Positions 16,759 to 26,501 of a DNA stretch of 64,000 nt are shown piece by piece. The translations under genes and the position numbers were made by a program. The first letter of the stretch is position 1, and each line of letters opens with the position of its first letter. The notes under the pieces are model-generated. The model did not search any database and was not told where the DNA came from. It saw only the letters and a list, made by a program, of their open reading frames with translations. The stretch comes from Arthrobacter globiformis. GTDB taxonomy: Bacteria > Actinomycetota > Actinomycetes > Actinomycetales > Micrococcaceae. The DNA lies in contig NZ_JAUSYZ010000001.1 in NCBI RefSeq assembly GCF_030817195.1, forward strand, positions 1,612,001 to 1,676,000, in the 5' to 3' direction.

Positions 16759-18228
16759 CTATTCTCCTCGGAGGACTTCGATGGGGCGGATGCGGGCGGT
16801 GAGCAGGGCCGGAACCAGCGCGCCGATGATGGCGACGCCGAACACAGCCGCGATGCCGGCGGCAAGGATTTCGGGGGACACGCTGGCGGTGACGGAGGTG
16901 AGCAGCTGGGAGGCGCCGCCGAACGGACCGCCCTGGCCTCCCGGGAGTCCGCCCGCCGCTCCGGCGAACCCGCCGCCGCGCTGGCCGGCGGGGGCCGCCG
17001 TCGCACCTGTGCTGGAGCTGACCAATGCGGAGGCGATGCCGCCGCTGGCGAAGGAGGCGATGACGGCGCCCACCACGCTGCCGAGGGCCACCAGGACCAG
17101 GGCCTCGAGCACGAACTGCAGGCCGATGGTGCGGTTCGGTGCGCCGATGGCCTTGAGGACGCCGATTTCGCGGCGGCGCTCGCGGACCAGCATGACCATG
17201 ATCAGCAGGATGATCAGCCCCGCGGTGCCCAGCGCCGCGATGAACGCCACCATGGAGATGTTCTTGACGCTGTCCAGCGAGCTGACGGCGGTTTCGAGGT
17301 TGCGCTGGCCCTGGGTGACGTCGGCCTTGTCGGTGCCGAGCGCGTTCTGCAGCGCCGTCTTGGCGGCGTCCACGTTCTCCATGCTGTCCACCGTGACGAT
17401 CATCGTGGACAGCTCGCCGGGCAGCTCGGCCAGGGTCTGGGCGGTGGGGAGCGTGACGTAGAGGGCGTTGTTGCCGAACGCGGTGCCGGCGTCGAACAGG
17501 CCGGCGACGGTGAAGGTCTTGCTGTTGATGGTGAAGGTGGAGCCCACCTTGACGTTGTTCTTTTCAGCGAGGGTGGTGCCCAGCAGCGCCTTGGTGGACT
17601 CGGCCGTGTAGTCGCCCAGCCCGGTGCCCGAGGTCAGTTCCAGCGCCTTGCCGGTGCTGTCCACCTCTGCGCCGGTGCCGGTCGCGGTGATGGGCAGGGA
17701 CCGCGCCGGCTGGGTGGTCGCGGTGGTGGCTGTGGATCCGGTACTTCCTGTGGTCGCGGAGCTGTCCTGGTTGCGCGCGCCGAGCGTTCCGGCGTCAACA
17801 GCCGCGGTGAGGCTGGTGGTCAGCGTGGTGGTGGTTTGGCCACCGGGACCGGCCTGCCCGCCGCCGGGCCCCGTCTGGATGCCGGCCTGGGTGCCGGCTG
17901 CCGCCTGCGCGGCGGCCTCGGTCGCGTTGTGCAGCCGCAGCGCCTTGGTTCCGACGACGGCGGTCACGTTGGGCACGTCCGCCGCCGTTGCCGCCTGCTC
18001 GGCCGTGAGCGGCTCGCCGCCGCCTTCGAAGCCCTGGCCACCGGCCGGGTTCACCGTCAGCACCGTCCCCACCGAGGCGTTCAGCTCCTGGACTTTTGCC
18101 CCGACTGCCTGGTTGGCCACCAGCATGGCCGGGGCCAGCCCGATGGCGACCGCCAGAACGGCCACAACCGCGGCCGTTCGGACCTTGTTTCTAAACGCAT
18201 TGCCTACACTTCGGGCGAGGACGCTCAC
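16759..18228 (-). CDS. ABC transporter permease, MacB/FtsX type
   Basis: The 489-residue permease starts at GTG 18228, chosen because AAGGAG lies just upstream and the next residues (VLARSVGNAFRNKVRTAA) form the usual cytoplasmic lead into the first helix. The first membrane segment (VVAVLAVAIGLAPAMLV) is followed by a large outside MacB-type domain containing low-complexity Gly/Thr/Pro stretches. Three C-terminal helices follow, with the FtsX signature (ERRREIGVLKAIGAPNRTI) between helices 2 and 3. An outside loop rich in Gly/Gln (GGGFAGAAGGLPGGQGG) near residue 420 is unusual. It is translationally linked to the ATPase gene. The ORF extends upstream to 18372, but that part is not conserved-looking. 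Confidence 0.9.
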   Translation of the reverse strand: MSVLARSVGNAFRNKVRTAAVVAVLAVAIGLAPAMLVANQAVGAKVQELNASVGTVLTVNPAGGQGFEGGGEPLTAEQAATAADVPNVTAVVGTKALRLHNATEAAAQAAAGTQAGIQTGPGGGQAGPGGQTTTTLTTSLTAAVDAGTLGARNQDSSATTGSTGSTATTATTQPARSLPITATGTGAEVDSTGKALELTSGTGLGDYTAESTKALLGTTLAEKNNVKVGSTFTINSKTFTVAGLFDAGTAFGNNALYVTLPTAQTLAELPGELSTMIVTVDSMENVDAAKTALQNALGTDKADVTQGQRNLETAVSSLDSVKNISMVAFIAALGTAGLIILLIMVMLVRERRREIGVLKAIGAPNRTIGLQFVLEALVLVALGSVVGAVIASFASGGIASALVSSSTGATAAPAGQRGGGFAGAAGGLPGGQGGPFGGASQLLTSVTASVSPEILAAGIAAVFGVAIIGALVPALLTARIRPIEVLRGE

Positions 18229-18376
18229 TGCACTCCTTGGGATCACATGCCGGGGGATTGGCCGGCTTCGGATCCCACATTGGTGCCCGCTGCTGTGCAG
18301 GAAACGGGCTGAACCTATGTTTGTGCTGTGAGGAGCGGGGGCGCGAAAAGTCAGAGAGCGCTGTGATGGCAATGGA

Positions 18377-18428
18377 AGAGCCCCGGCCCTCCGGGTGAAC
18401 TGGTCACCTGCGGGGGAGCCGGGGCTCT
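18377..18428 (-). terminator. Hairpin at the end of the sugar ABC operon
   Basis: AGAGCCCCGGC (18377-18387) pairs with GCCGGGGCTCT (18418-18428), with a second small stem (GGTGAACTGGTCACC) inside. It lies 23 bases beyond the chvE stop. Confidence 0.8.
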
Positions 18429-18450
18429 GTGGCGTCTGTGGCGGAAGCCG

Positions 18451-19551
18451 CTACTTGGTGATCGGGCCGAGAACCGGATCGTCCACGTAGGCCGTCTTGA
18501 CGTTTTCCTTGGTCACGATGACCGGCTCCAGCAGGTAGGCGGGAACGGTCTTGACCTTGTTGTTGTAGGACTTGTCATCGTTGATTTCAGGCGTCTTGCC
18601 GGCCTGGATGTCCTTGACCATGACGATCGCGTGCTCAACGAGCTTGCGGGTGTCCTTGTTGATGGTGGAATACTGCTCGCCGGCCATGATGGACTTGACC
18701 GATTCAACCTCGGAGTCCTGCCCGGTGACCACCGGAAGCGGCTTGCCGGCAGCCTTGACGGCGGTCAGCACGGCGCGGGCCAGAGTGTCGTTCGGGGACA
18801 GCACACCGTCCAGCGACGCGGAGGTGTAGCTGCCGGTCAGGAGCGTGTCGGCACGGCGCTGGGCGTTTTCAGCCTTCCAGCCCTGGGTCACAGCCTGCCC
18901 GAAGGACTTCTGTCCGGAGAGCACCTTCAGCGTGCCGTCGTCGATCTTCGGCTGCAGGACGCTCATGGCGCCGTCGAAGAAGACCTTGGCGTTGGCATCG
19001 TCAGGGGAACCGGCGAAGAGCTCGATGTTGTAGGGGCCGTTCGGCTTCTTGGCCTGCATGCCCTCCAGCAGCGCCTTGCCCTGGAGTTCGCCCACCTTGA
19101 AGTTGTCGTAGGCCACGTAGTAGTCCACGTTCTCGGTGTTCAGCAGCAGGCGGTCGTAGGCGATGATGGTGGCGCCGGCGTCCTTGGCCTGCTTCAGCTG
19201 GGTACCCAGCTGGGCGCCGTCAATCGCGCCGGCGACGATGACCTTGGCGCCCTTGGTGATCATGGCGCTGATCTGGTTCTGCTGCTCCGAGACGCCGCCG
19301 TTGGCGAACTGTACGTCCGGCTTGAAGCCGGCGTCCTTGAGGCCGTCGTTGAACAGCTTCTCCGCCAGGACCCAGTTTTCCGAGGTCTTCTGGGGAAGTG
19401 CGACGCCGATCGAGGAGTCCTTGGGGAAGGCCTCGCCGCCGGCGGTGCCGCCGCCCGTTGTGCCGGTGTCGGAACGGCCGCAGGCTGTCAGCGCCAGTGC
19501 CGCAATGGCAGCGATTGCTGCCGCCTTTCCTGCCTTACCAATCATTCGCAT
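18451..19551 (-). CDS. chvE: Multiple-sugar ABC transporter substrate-binding lipoprotein, ChvE-like
   Basis: The 366-residue protein begins with a lipoprotein signal (ALALTACGRSD, Cys24), as expected for a Gram-positive binding protein. The mature part is a periplasmic-binding protein type I fold related to ChvE/XylF: SIGVALPQKTSENW at the start, VIVAGAIDGAQLGTQL, IIAYDRLLLNTENVDYYVAYDN and a late VVTGQDSEVESVKSIM. ChvE proteins bind several monosaccharides such as glucose, galactose, arabinose and xylose. It is the last gene of the ATPase-permease-binding protein operon, and a hairpin follows. Which sugar is bound cannot be read from the sequence. Confidence 0.9.
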   Translation of the reverse strand: MRMIGKAGKAAAIAAIAALALTACGRSDTGTTGGGTAGGEAFPKDSSIGVALPQKTSENWVLAEKLFNDGLKDAGFKPDVQFANGGVSEQQNQISAMITKGAKVIVAGAIDGAQLGTQLKQAKDAGATIIAYDRLLLNTENVDYYVAYDNFKVGELQGKALLEGMQAKKPNGPYNIELFAGSPDDANAKVFFDGAMSVLQPKIDDGTLKVLSGQKSFGQAVTQGWKAENAQRRADTLLTGSYTSASLDGVLSPNDTLARAVLTAVKAAGKPLPVVTGQDSEVESVKSIMAGEQYSTINKDTRKLVEHAIVMVKDIQAGKTPEINDDKSYNNKVKTVPAYLLEPVIVTKENVKTAYVDDPVLGPITK

Positions 19552-19606
19552 TTGCTCGGTTCACTTTCTATAGGGGTGGGAAATGCATCCGGGAAGCGGG
19601 CCGTGC

Positions 19607-20884
19607 TCAGGCTTCCCGGGAGATGGTTTCCTTGGTGGAGGTCACTTCGTCGGGCTGGAGCGGAGTGCCTCCGCTGGGGCGGTTGAAGCCCTGGGTCAGC
19701 ATGCCGATGATGGAACGCTTGCCCTGGCTCTTGTTGTAGACGTCGAACGCGACAGCGATCAGCAGAACCAGGCCCTTGATGATCTGGGTCAGGTCGGCGC
19801 CGACGCCAAGGAGCTGCAGGCCGTTGTTCAGCACGGCCATGACCAGGCCACCGACGATCGAGCCGATCACGGTGCCCACGCCGCCGGTGACCGCTGCGCC
19901 GCCGATGAACACCGCGGCAATGGCGTCAAGTTCCCAGCCGACGCCGTCAAACGGGCCGGATGCCGTGGAACGGCCCACGAAGATCATGCCCGCGAGGCCG
20001 GCCAGGATGGCCATGTTCATCATGACCAGGAAGTTGACCTTCTTGGACTGGACGCCGGAGAGTTCGGCGGCGTGGCGGTTGCCGCCCACGGCGTAGATGT
20101 GACGCCCGACGACGGTCTTGGAGGCGATGAAACCGTAGATCAGGACCAGTACGGCGAGGATGAGTCCCGGGATGGGGAAGGACGTGCCAGGGCGGCCCGT
20201 GGCGAACAGATAGGCGGCGTAGAGGATGGCGCCGCAGACCAGGATGAGCTTGGTGGCAACCACCCAGCCCTCGGGAACTTCCGCGCCGAGGGCCTTCGCG
20301 GTGCGGCGGGCGCGGATTTCACTAAAGACCACGAACGCGACGGCTAGCAGTCCCAGCAGCAGAGTCAGGTTGTTGAAGCCGGTGTTCGGGCCGACCTCCG
20401 GAAGGTAGCCGGAACCGATGTACTGGAAGTCCGACGGGACGGGGATGGTGTTGGACTTACCGACGAACTGGTTGAAGCCGCGGAAGAGCAGCATGCCGGC
20501 CAGCGTGACGATGAACGCGGGGATGCCCACGTAGGCTGTCCAGAACCCTTGCCAGGCCCCGATCAGGGCACCGAGGGCAAGGCCCAGGAGAATGCCCGCG
20601 TACCAGGGGATGCCCCAGTCCCGGATGGCCAGGGCGACCGTGACGCCAACGAAGGCCGCCACGGATCCGACTGACAGGTCGATGTGGCCGGCGATGATCA
20701 CCAGCACCATGCCGATGGCCAGGATCAGGATATAGGAGTTGCCGTTGAAGAGGTTGATCACGTTGCCCGGCGTCAGCGTGCGGCCCTCGGTGGTGAATTG
20801 GAAGAAGACGATCAGTGCCACCAAGGCGAAGATCATGCCGAACTGGCGGGTGTTGCCGCCAAAGAGCTTCTTGAGCGCGTTCAT
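19607..20884 (-). CDS. mmsB: Sugar ABC transporter permease, MmsB/GguB/XylH-like
   Basis: The 425-residue integral membrane protein belongs to the branched-chain amino acid/ribose permease family. About 10-12 hydrophobic segments are visible, with HIDLSVGSVAAFVGVTVAL in the early part and the EAA-like cytoplasmic loop AVGGNRHAAELSGVQSKKV in the late part, both typical of monosaccharide permeases. Its length is close to XylH. It lies between the ATPase gene (48 bp upstream) and chvE (55 bp downstream) on the same strand. Confidence 0.92.
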   Translation of the reverse strand: MNALKKLFGGNTRQFGMIFALVALIVFFQFTTEGRTLTPGNVINLFNGNSYILILAIGMVLVIIAGHIDLSVGSVAAFVGVTVALAIRDWGIPWYAGILLGLALGALIGAWQGFWTAYVGIPAFIVTLAGMLLFRGFNQFVGKSNTIPVPSDFQYIGSGYLPEVGPNTGFNNLTLLLGLLAVAFVVFSEIRARRTAKALGAEVPEGWVVATKLILVCGAILYAAYLFATGRPGTSFPIPGLILAVLVLIYGFIASKTVVGRHIYAVGGNRHAAELSGVQSKKVNFLVMMNMAILAGLAGMIFVGRSTASGPFDGVGWELDAIAAVFIGGAAVTGGVGTVIGSIVGGLVMAVLNNGLQLLGVGADLTQIIKGLVLLIAVAFDVYNKSQGKRSIIGMLTQGFNRPSGGTPLQPDEVTSTKETISREA

Positions 20885-20931
20885 TGTTTTCGGTCCTTGT
20901 GTCTGGAAGGTTCTGGAAGTTTTCCAGATGG

Positions 20932-22491
<1,560 letters not shown>

Positions 22492-22578
22492 GTGCCCTTA
22501 CGCCTCCAATGCATTGACTTCGTTGTCTTCCCTGCAATCCGCAGGGCCGTCTGATGAAAAAGTAGATGGAGCATGCCG

Positions 22579-22602
22579 TTGTCGTCAAGTCTTTAACGCA
22601 AC
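22579..22602 (-). promoter_or_regulatory. Promoter/operator block of the mmsA operon (shared with the ROK gene)
   Basis: On the minus strand the block reads GTTGCGTTAA-AGA-CTTGAC-G-ACAA. The TTGAC is a good -35 box (TTGACG), with CTACTT or TACTTT 17-18 bases further on as -10. The same block, differing only at the variable positions, precedes the ROK gene at 23838-23861. The most likely reading is a ROK operator overlapping the -35 element. Confidence 0.7.
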
Positions 22603-22619
22603 TGCGGGATAACGAAACG

Positions 22620-23810
22620 CTACGTCCGCCGGATTCCGGCGTGCTGGAACACCAGGGCTGCGGCGCCGAGAGCCTCCGCGCGGTCGTTCAGCGAGGACAT
22701 GGTGAGGGTGGTGGTTTCGCCGATGACCGGCACGGCGTGCCGCACCAGCCCGCGACGGATGGGGTCCAGCAGGATGTCGCCCAGTCCCGCGAGGGGGCCG
22801 CCCACCACGATGACCTCGGGGTTGATCAGGTTGGCCACATTCCCCAGCGCCCTGCCCACCGCAAGACCCGCATCATCCACGACGCGCAGGGTGGCGGCAT
22901 CCCTCGCCAACGCCTTGCGGACGATGTCCTCGGGCGTGAGCGGACGCTCCTCGCCCCGGCTCAGCAGCTCAATCATGGTGGTGGTGGAGGCAATGGTCTC
23001 CAGGCACCCCCTGTTGCCGCAGCGGCAGATCAGGCCGTGTTCGTGGATGGTCGCGTGGCCGATTTCGCCGGTGATTCCGACGTTGCCGTAATACGGGTTG
23101 CCGTTGAGGATCAGGCCCGCGCCAATGCCGGAACCGATCTTCATGAACAGCAGGTTGCTGATGCCGCTGTGCGGCCCCCACGTGACCTCGGACAGGGCCC
23201 CCAGATTCGAGTCATTGTCTATGAAAATGGGGAACTGGAACGCCTCTTCGAGGCGTTCCTGGATGTCGATGCCCACCCACTCGGGCAGGATGGCTCCCTG
23301 GGCGACCGTGCTGGTCCGGCGGTCGATCGGGCCGGGGATTCCGACGCCGGCACCCACCACGGCGCTGCGTTCCACTCCGCTGTCCGCCAGCAGTTTATCG
23401 AGCAGGGCGACGGCTGCCTGGATGCCCTGCTCCGCCTGGTGGCCGAGGGGCAGGAGCACGGATTCCTCGGCGATGATGTGGTAGCTGAGCGAGGCGAGAA
23501 CCACCCGCAGGTGCCGCCGTCCAAAGTCGATGCCCACCGCCACGGCACCGTTGCTGTTGAGCCGGACGTTGAGTGCGCGCCGCCCGGAACTGGTTGTCGG
23601 CTCCGTGGAGGCCAGGCCAGAGTCCTGCATGATCTTGACGATGTTGGACACTGTCGCGGTGGACAGTCCCGTCTGCCGCGCGAGCTCCGCCTGGGTCGAG
23701 GGGCCGTTGAGCAGGCATTCGATGATTCGCTGCTGGTTCAGGTGCCGGAGGGCGGATTGCGACCCGGGGTTTTTGGTTCGGCTCCTCGTCGAGCGCGATG
23801 GTGAGGGCAT
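22620..23810 (-). CDS. ROK family transcriptional regulator (NagC/XylR-like)
   Basis: The 396-residue repressor-type protein has an N-terminal winged helix (ALRHLNQQRIIECLLNG, then QAELARQTGLSTATVSNIVKIM, residues about 20-60) and a C-terminal ROK sugar-kinase-like domain. It has GVDFGR-type VGIDFGRRHLR, the ROK zinc motif GLICRCGNRGCLE, and GAGVGIPGPID. The kinase-like domain senses a sugar or sugar phosphate and controls DNA binding. It lies immediately upstream of the mmsA-mmsB-chvE operon, and both carry the same promoter/operator block, so it probably regulates the transporter and itself. The specific inducer is not deducible. Confidence 0.93.
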   Translation of the reverse strand: MPSPSRSTRSRTKNPGSQSALRHLNQQRIIECLLNGPSTQAELARQTGLSTATVSNIVKIMQDSGLASTEPTTSSGRRALNVRLNSNGAVAVGIDFGRRHLRVVLASLSYHIIAEESVLLPLGHQAEQGIQAAVALLDKLLADSGVERSAVVGAGVGIPGPIDRRTSTVAQGAILPEWVGIDIQERLEEAFQFPIFIDNDSNLGALSEVTWGPHSGISNLLFMKIGSGIGAGLILNGNPYYGNVGITGEIGHATIHEHGLICRCGNRGCLETIASTTTMIELLSRGEERPLTPEDIVRKALARDAATLRVVDDAGLAVGRALGNVANLINPEVIVVGGPLAGLGDILLDPIRRGLVRHAVPVIGETTTLTMSSLNDRAEALGAAALVFQHAGIRRT

Positions 23811-23837
23811 GAAATGAACATTGCACCATCAGTGGCC

Positions 23838-23861
23838 TTGTAGTCAAGAAGTTAACGCAAC
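23838..23861 (-). promoter_or_regulatory. Promoter/operator block of the ROK regulator gene
   Basis: On the minus strand it reads GTTGCGTTAA-CTT-CTTGAC-T-ACAA. TTGACT serves as -35, and CAATGT lies 18 bases on as a weak -10. Twenty of 24 positions are identical to the block before mmsA (22579-22602), and all differences fall in the 3-base spacer and one adjacent position. Confidence 0.68.
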
Positions 23862-24019
23862 GCCCCAGCATACGGAAGGGCGCAGGGCCCGGGCAATCCG
23901 CCCCGCGGGCTGTGTGGGGCGGTGCAAATGGACCGGTTTGGCGGCGGCCGCACACGGATACGCTGAAGGTAACGGCGTCCGGTGTGGGCGGGCGTCCACG
24001 AAGACTTGAGGTGATCACG

Positions 24020-24853
24020 GTGAAGCTGGCGCTGATGCAGGCGAACTCCAGTGTTTTGGACATCGAACCGAACTGCGCAGCCATCGACCGGGCGGCTCAG
24101 CGGGCCGCGGAAGCGGGTGCTGACGTGCTCCTGACCCCCGAGCTTTTCCCGGTGGGTTATTCGCCGCTGCGCGTCAGGGCGGAACTGGACCCCAAAGCCC
24201 TGCCCGGCATCCGGCGCACCCTTGCCGGCATCGCTGCCACGCGCGGGATCGCCCTGGTGTACAGCCTGCCCGCCGTCACAGCCGACGGGCAGTGGCAGAT
24301 CACCGCGACGGTCCTGGACGGCCGCGGGGACGAACTCCTGAGCTACGCCAAGGTCCACCTTTTTGGGCCGGAGGAGCGCAAGGCGTTCAGCCCCGCGGAA
24401 GCAGCCCCCGCCGTCGTCGATCTGGGCGGCATCAAAGCTTCGCTGGCCATCTGCTACGACGTGGAGTTCCCCGAGACGGTTCGCGCGGCCGCGACGGCCG
24501 GGGCTGACCTGCTCCTGGTTCCCACGGCGCTGGCCCACGGCTTCGAATCGGTGCCGCAAGTGCTGCTGCGGGCCCGCGCGCTGGAGAGCCAGCTGACGGT
24601 GGCTTATGCCAACCACTCCGGGGAGGAGGACGGCTGCACTTTCCTGGGCGGAAGCGTCATTGCCGGCCCCGACGGCGAACTGCTTGCCGCTGCCGGTCCC
24701 CACCCGGAACTGCTGTACGCCGAGGTCAGCGCCGAGGCGGCCAGCCAGGCACGCGATGCCGTGCCCTATCTGCGCGAACGGCGCCCAGATGTTTACCGTG
24801 CGTGGGAGGAGAGCAGCAGCGACGAGAACGGCGGCGCCCCCAAGCCTTCATAG
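24020..24853 (+). CDS. davA: Carbon-nitrogen hydrolase, probable 5-aminovaleramidase (DavA-like)
   Basis: The 277-residue nitrilase-superfamily amidase has its full catalytic set: Glu in LTPELFPVGY (about residue 43), Lys in YAKVHLFG (about 113) and Cys in AICYDVEFPE (about 147). The closing motif RARALESQLTVAYANHSG matches the small-amidase branch. The length and motif spacing resemble Pseudomonas DavA, which hydrolyses 5-aminovaleramide to 5-aminovalerate in lysine degradation. A DavB-like lysine 2-monooxygenase lies in the same cluster and makes this assignment reasonable. GTG 24020 is chosen because GAGGTGA lies 5 bases upstream. Other omega-amidase substrates remain possible. Confidence 0.75.
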   Translation: MKLALMQANSSVLDIEPNCAAIDRAAQRAAEAGADVLLTPELFPVGYSPLRVRAELDPKALPGIRRTLAGIAATRGIALVYSLPAVTADGQWQITATVLDGRGDELLSYAKVHLFGPEERKAFSPAEAAPAVVDLGGIKASLAICYDVEFPETVRAAATAGADLLLVPTALAHGFESVPQVLLRARALESQLTVAYANHSGEEDGCTFLGGSVIAGPDGELLAAAGPHPELLYAEVSAEAASQARDAVPYLRERRPDVYRAWEESSSDENGGAPKPS

Positions 24854-24860
24854 GGTCCAG

Positions 24861-26501
24861 CTAGGCGCCAGGCGCCAGTTCGTTGACATACTGCAGCGCT
24901 ATCCAGAGTTCGGCCCGGACCTGCGCCTGGTTCAGGTCAGTGTCCAACAGTTCGGCCACCGCGTTGATCTGCCGCCGGACGCTGTTCCGGTGCAGTCCCA
25001 GCGCTTTGGCCGTGGCATCCCAGTTCCCGTTCTCGCCGAGCCATGCCCGCAACACGGACAGGTGAGCCGTCCGGCGGTCGCTGTCCTGGCTGAGCACCGG
25101 CTCGAGCAGCCGGCTGGCCAGCATGGCACCGGCTTCCTGCCCCAGCAGTCCGGCGACCGTCCATGTCACTTCACCCACCCTGGCGCTCTTGCCGGTGGTC
25201 TGGACGCGCTGCCGTAACGCCGTCACCCGCTGGTACGCACTGCTCAGATCCGTGAGCTCGGTGGCGTCCCCGATGACCAGCCGCCACCCGAGTTTCTCGA
25301 TTTCGCCCAGCAGCGCGTCGTCCACCCTGAGCCGGGTGATGGCGGCGAAGCCGTAGTCCGTGAGCTCCACGAGCTTCGTGTCGAACAGGCGGCGCCACTG
25401 CAGCAGCTCCCGTACCGGGCTCTCGCCGGCGCGCCCGGCGGCCTGATCAGCCTTGACGCCCTGCACGACCCGCAGCGGCGTGGAACGGGTAGAGGAGGTG
25501 CTTTGGGCCAGCAGGTCCCGGAGGCCGTTGACGTGCCGCGTTCCACCGCTGGCAAGGCTGTCCGGGTGGAGCAGCAGGGCGGTGGCCAGCTGGCTGGGTG
25601 CCAGGGAGCCGCTGGTCCGCTGGCGGACCAGCAGTTCCAGGAGCCCGACGCCGGCTGAGACCACGCTGTTCTGCGACGGCGTCAGGGGCGCATCCGTGCC
25701 CAGGATCAGCGCACCAAGGTTTGCGTCGCGGGTGCTGCGCAGGGGATGGCCGAACACGAGCGCCGAGCCCGGGACGTCGAAGGAATCCATTTCCACGCGG
25801 GGGCCGCTCCCGCCCAGGAGCCGGTCCAGGATCTGCCGCAGGGCGGAAAGCTCGACGCCGGAGCCCGCCCGTGCGCGGACCCTTCCGTCCGCCCCGACCA
25901 GCACAGCCCATACCGGGAGACGCTGGGTCAGCGCGGCCAGGAGTTCATGCTCGGGGCGGGCGGAGAGGACGGCGCGCATCAGCTGCCTGTTGGTGTCCGC
26001 CAGCTGCCTGAACAGCTTGGCGTTGTCCGATTCCAGAAGCTGCGAGAACTCGAGCCCGATGGCCGCGAAGGGCACCGTGCTGGGCACCTCCACCAGCGTC
26101 AGGTTGTGCCGGATGCAGGCCTCTACCAGCGTGTCCGGCACGGCAGTGAAGTAGGGCTCGAGGCCGAAGCCCAACGCGCCCACCCGGGCTTCCACCAAAC
26201 GCCGAACATAGGCATCGACCCGTGCCCGGTCGCCTGCCTCCCCCACGAACGGCAGCCCGGCCGTGAGGAGGAACTCTCCGTCGAGCAGATACGGGGTGGG
26301 GTCTTCAAGCTCACTGGGCTCGACCCAGCGCAGCAGGCCGGAACCGTTGCCGCCGTCGTGAAGGACTTTCAACGCCGGCGGCAACTTGTCCAGGAACTGT
26401 TCCAGCGTGACGACACTCAACCGCTCGGCCCCATTCCCGTTGCCTGTCCCTCCGGCCGCCCCTGATGCCGTTGCGGGGGCCTTACGCGACATGAGGCACA
26501 C
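24861..26501 (-). CDS. PucR family transcriptional regulator
   Basis: The 546-residue regulator has the PucR layout. An N-terminal domain contains VEPSELEDPTPYLLDGEFLLTAG and the conserved GFGLEPYFTAVPDTLVEACI region. A middle GGDEF-like domain follows, and the C-terminal helix-turn-helix reads ALGLHRNSVRRQINAVAELL, then TDLNQAQVRAELWIALQ. PucR proteins are usually activators of purine, amino acid or amine catabolism responding to a small metabolite. It is convergent with davA and starts inside the 3' end of the racemase gene (GTG 26501 or ATG 26492), so it is co-transcribed with the racemase. Its likely role is control of this lysine/amine cluster. Confidence 0.9.
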   Translation of the reverse strand: MCLMSRKAPATASGAAGGTGNGNGAERLSVVTLEQFLDKLPPALKVLHDGGNGSGLLRWVEPSELEDPTPYLLDGEFLLTAGLPFVGEAGDRARVDAYVRRLVEARVGALGFGLEPYFTAVPDTLVEACIRHNLTLVEVPSTVPFAAIGLEFSQLLESDNAKLFRQLADTNRQLMRAVLSARPEHELLAALTQRLPVWAVLVGADGRVRARAGSGVELSALRQILDRLLGGSGPRVEMDSFDVPGSALVFGHPLRSTRDANLGALILGTDAPLTPSQNSVVSAGVGLLELLVRQRTSGSLAPSQLATALLLHPDSLASGGTRHVNGLRDLLAQSTSSTRSTPLRVVQGVKADQAAGRAGESPVRELLQWRRLFDTKLVELTDYGFAAITRLRVDDALLGEIEKLGWRLVIGDATELTDLSSAYQRVTALRQRVQTTGKSARVGEVTWTVAGLLGQEAGAMLASRLLEPVLSQDSDRRTAHLSVLRAWLGENGNWDATAKALGLHRNSVRRQINAVAELLDTDLNQAQVRAELWIALQYVNELAPGA

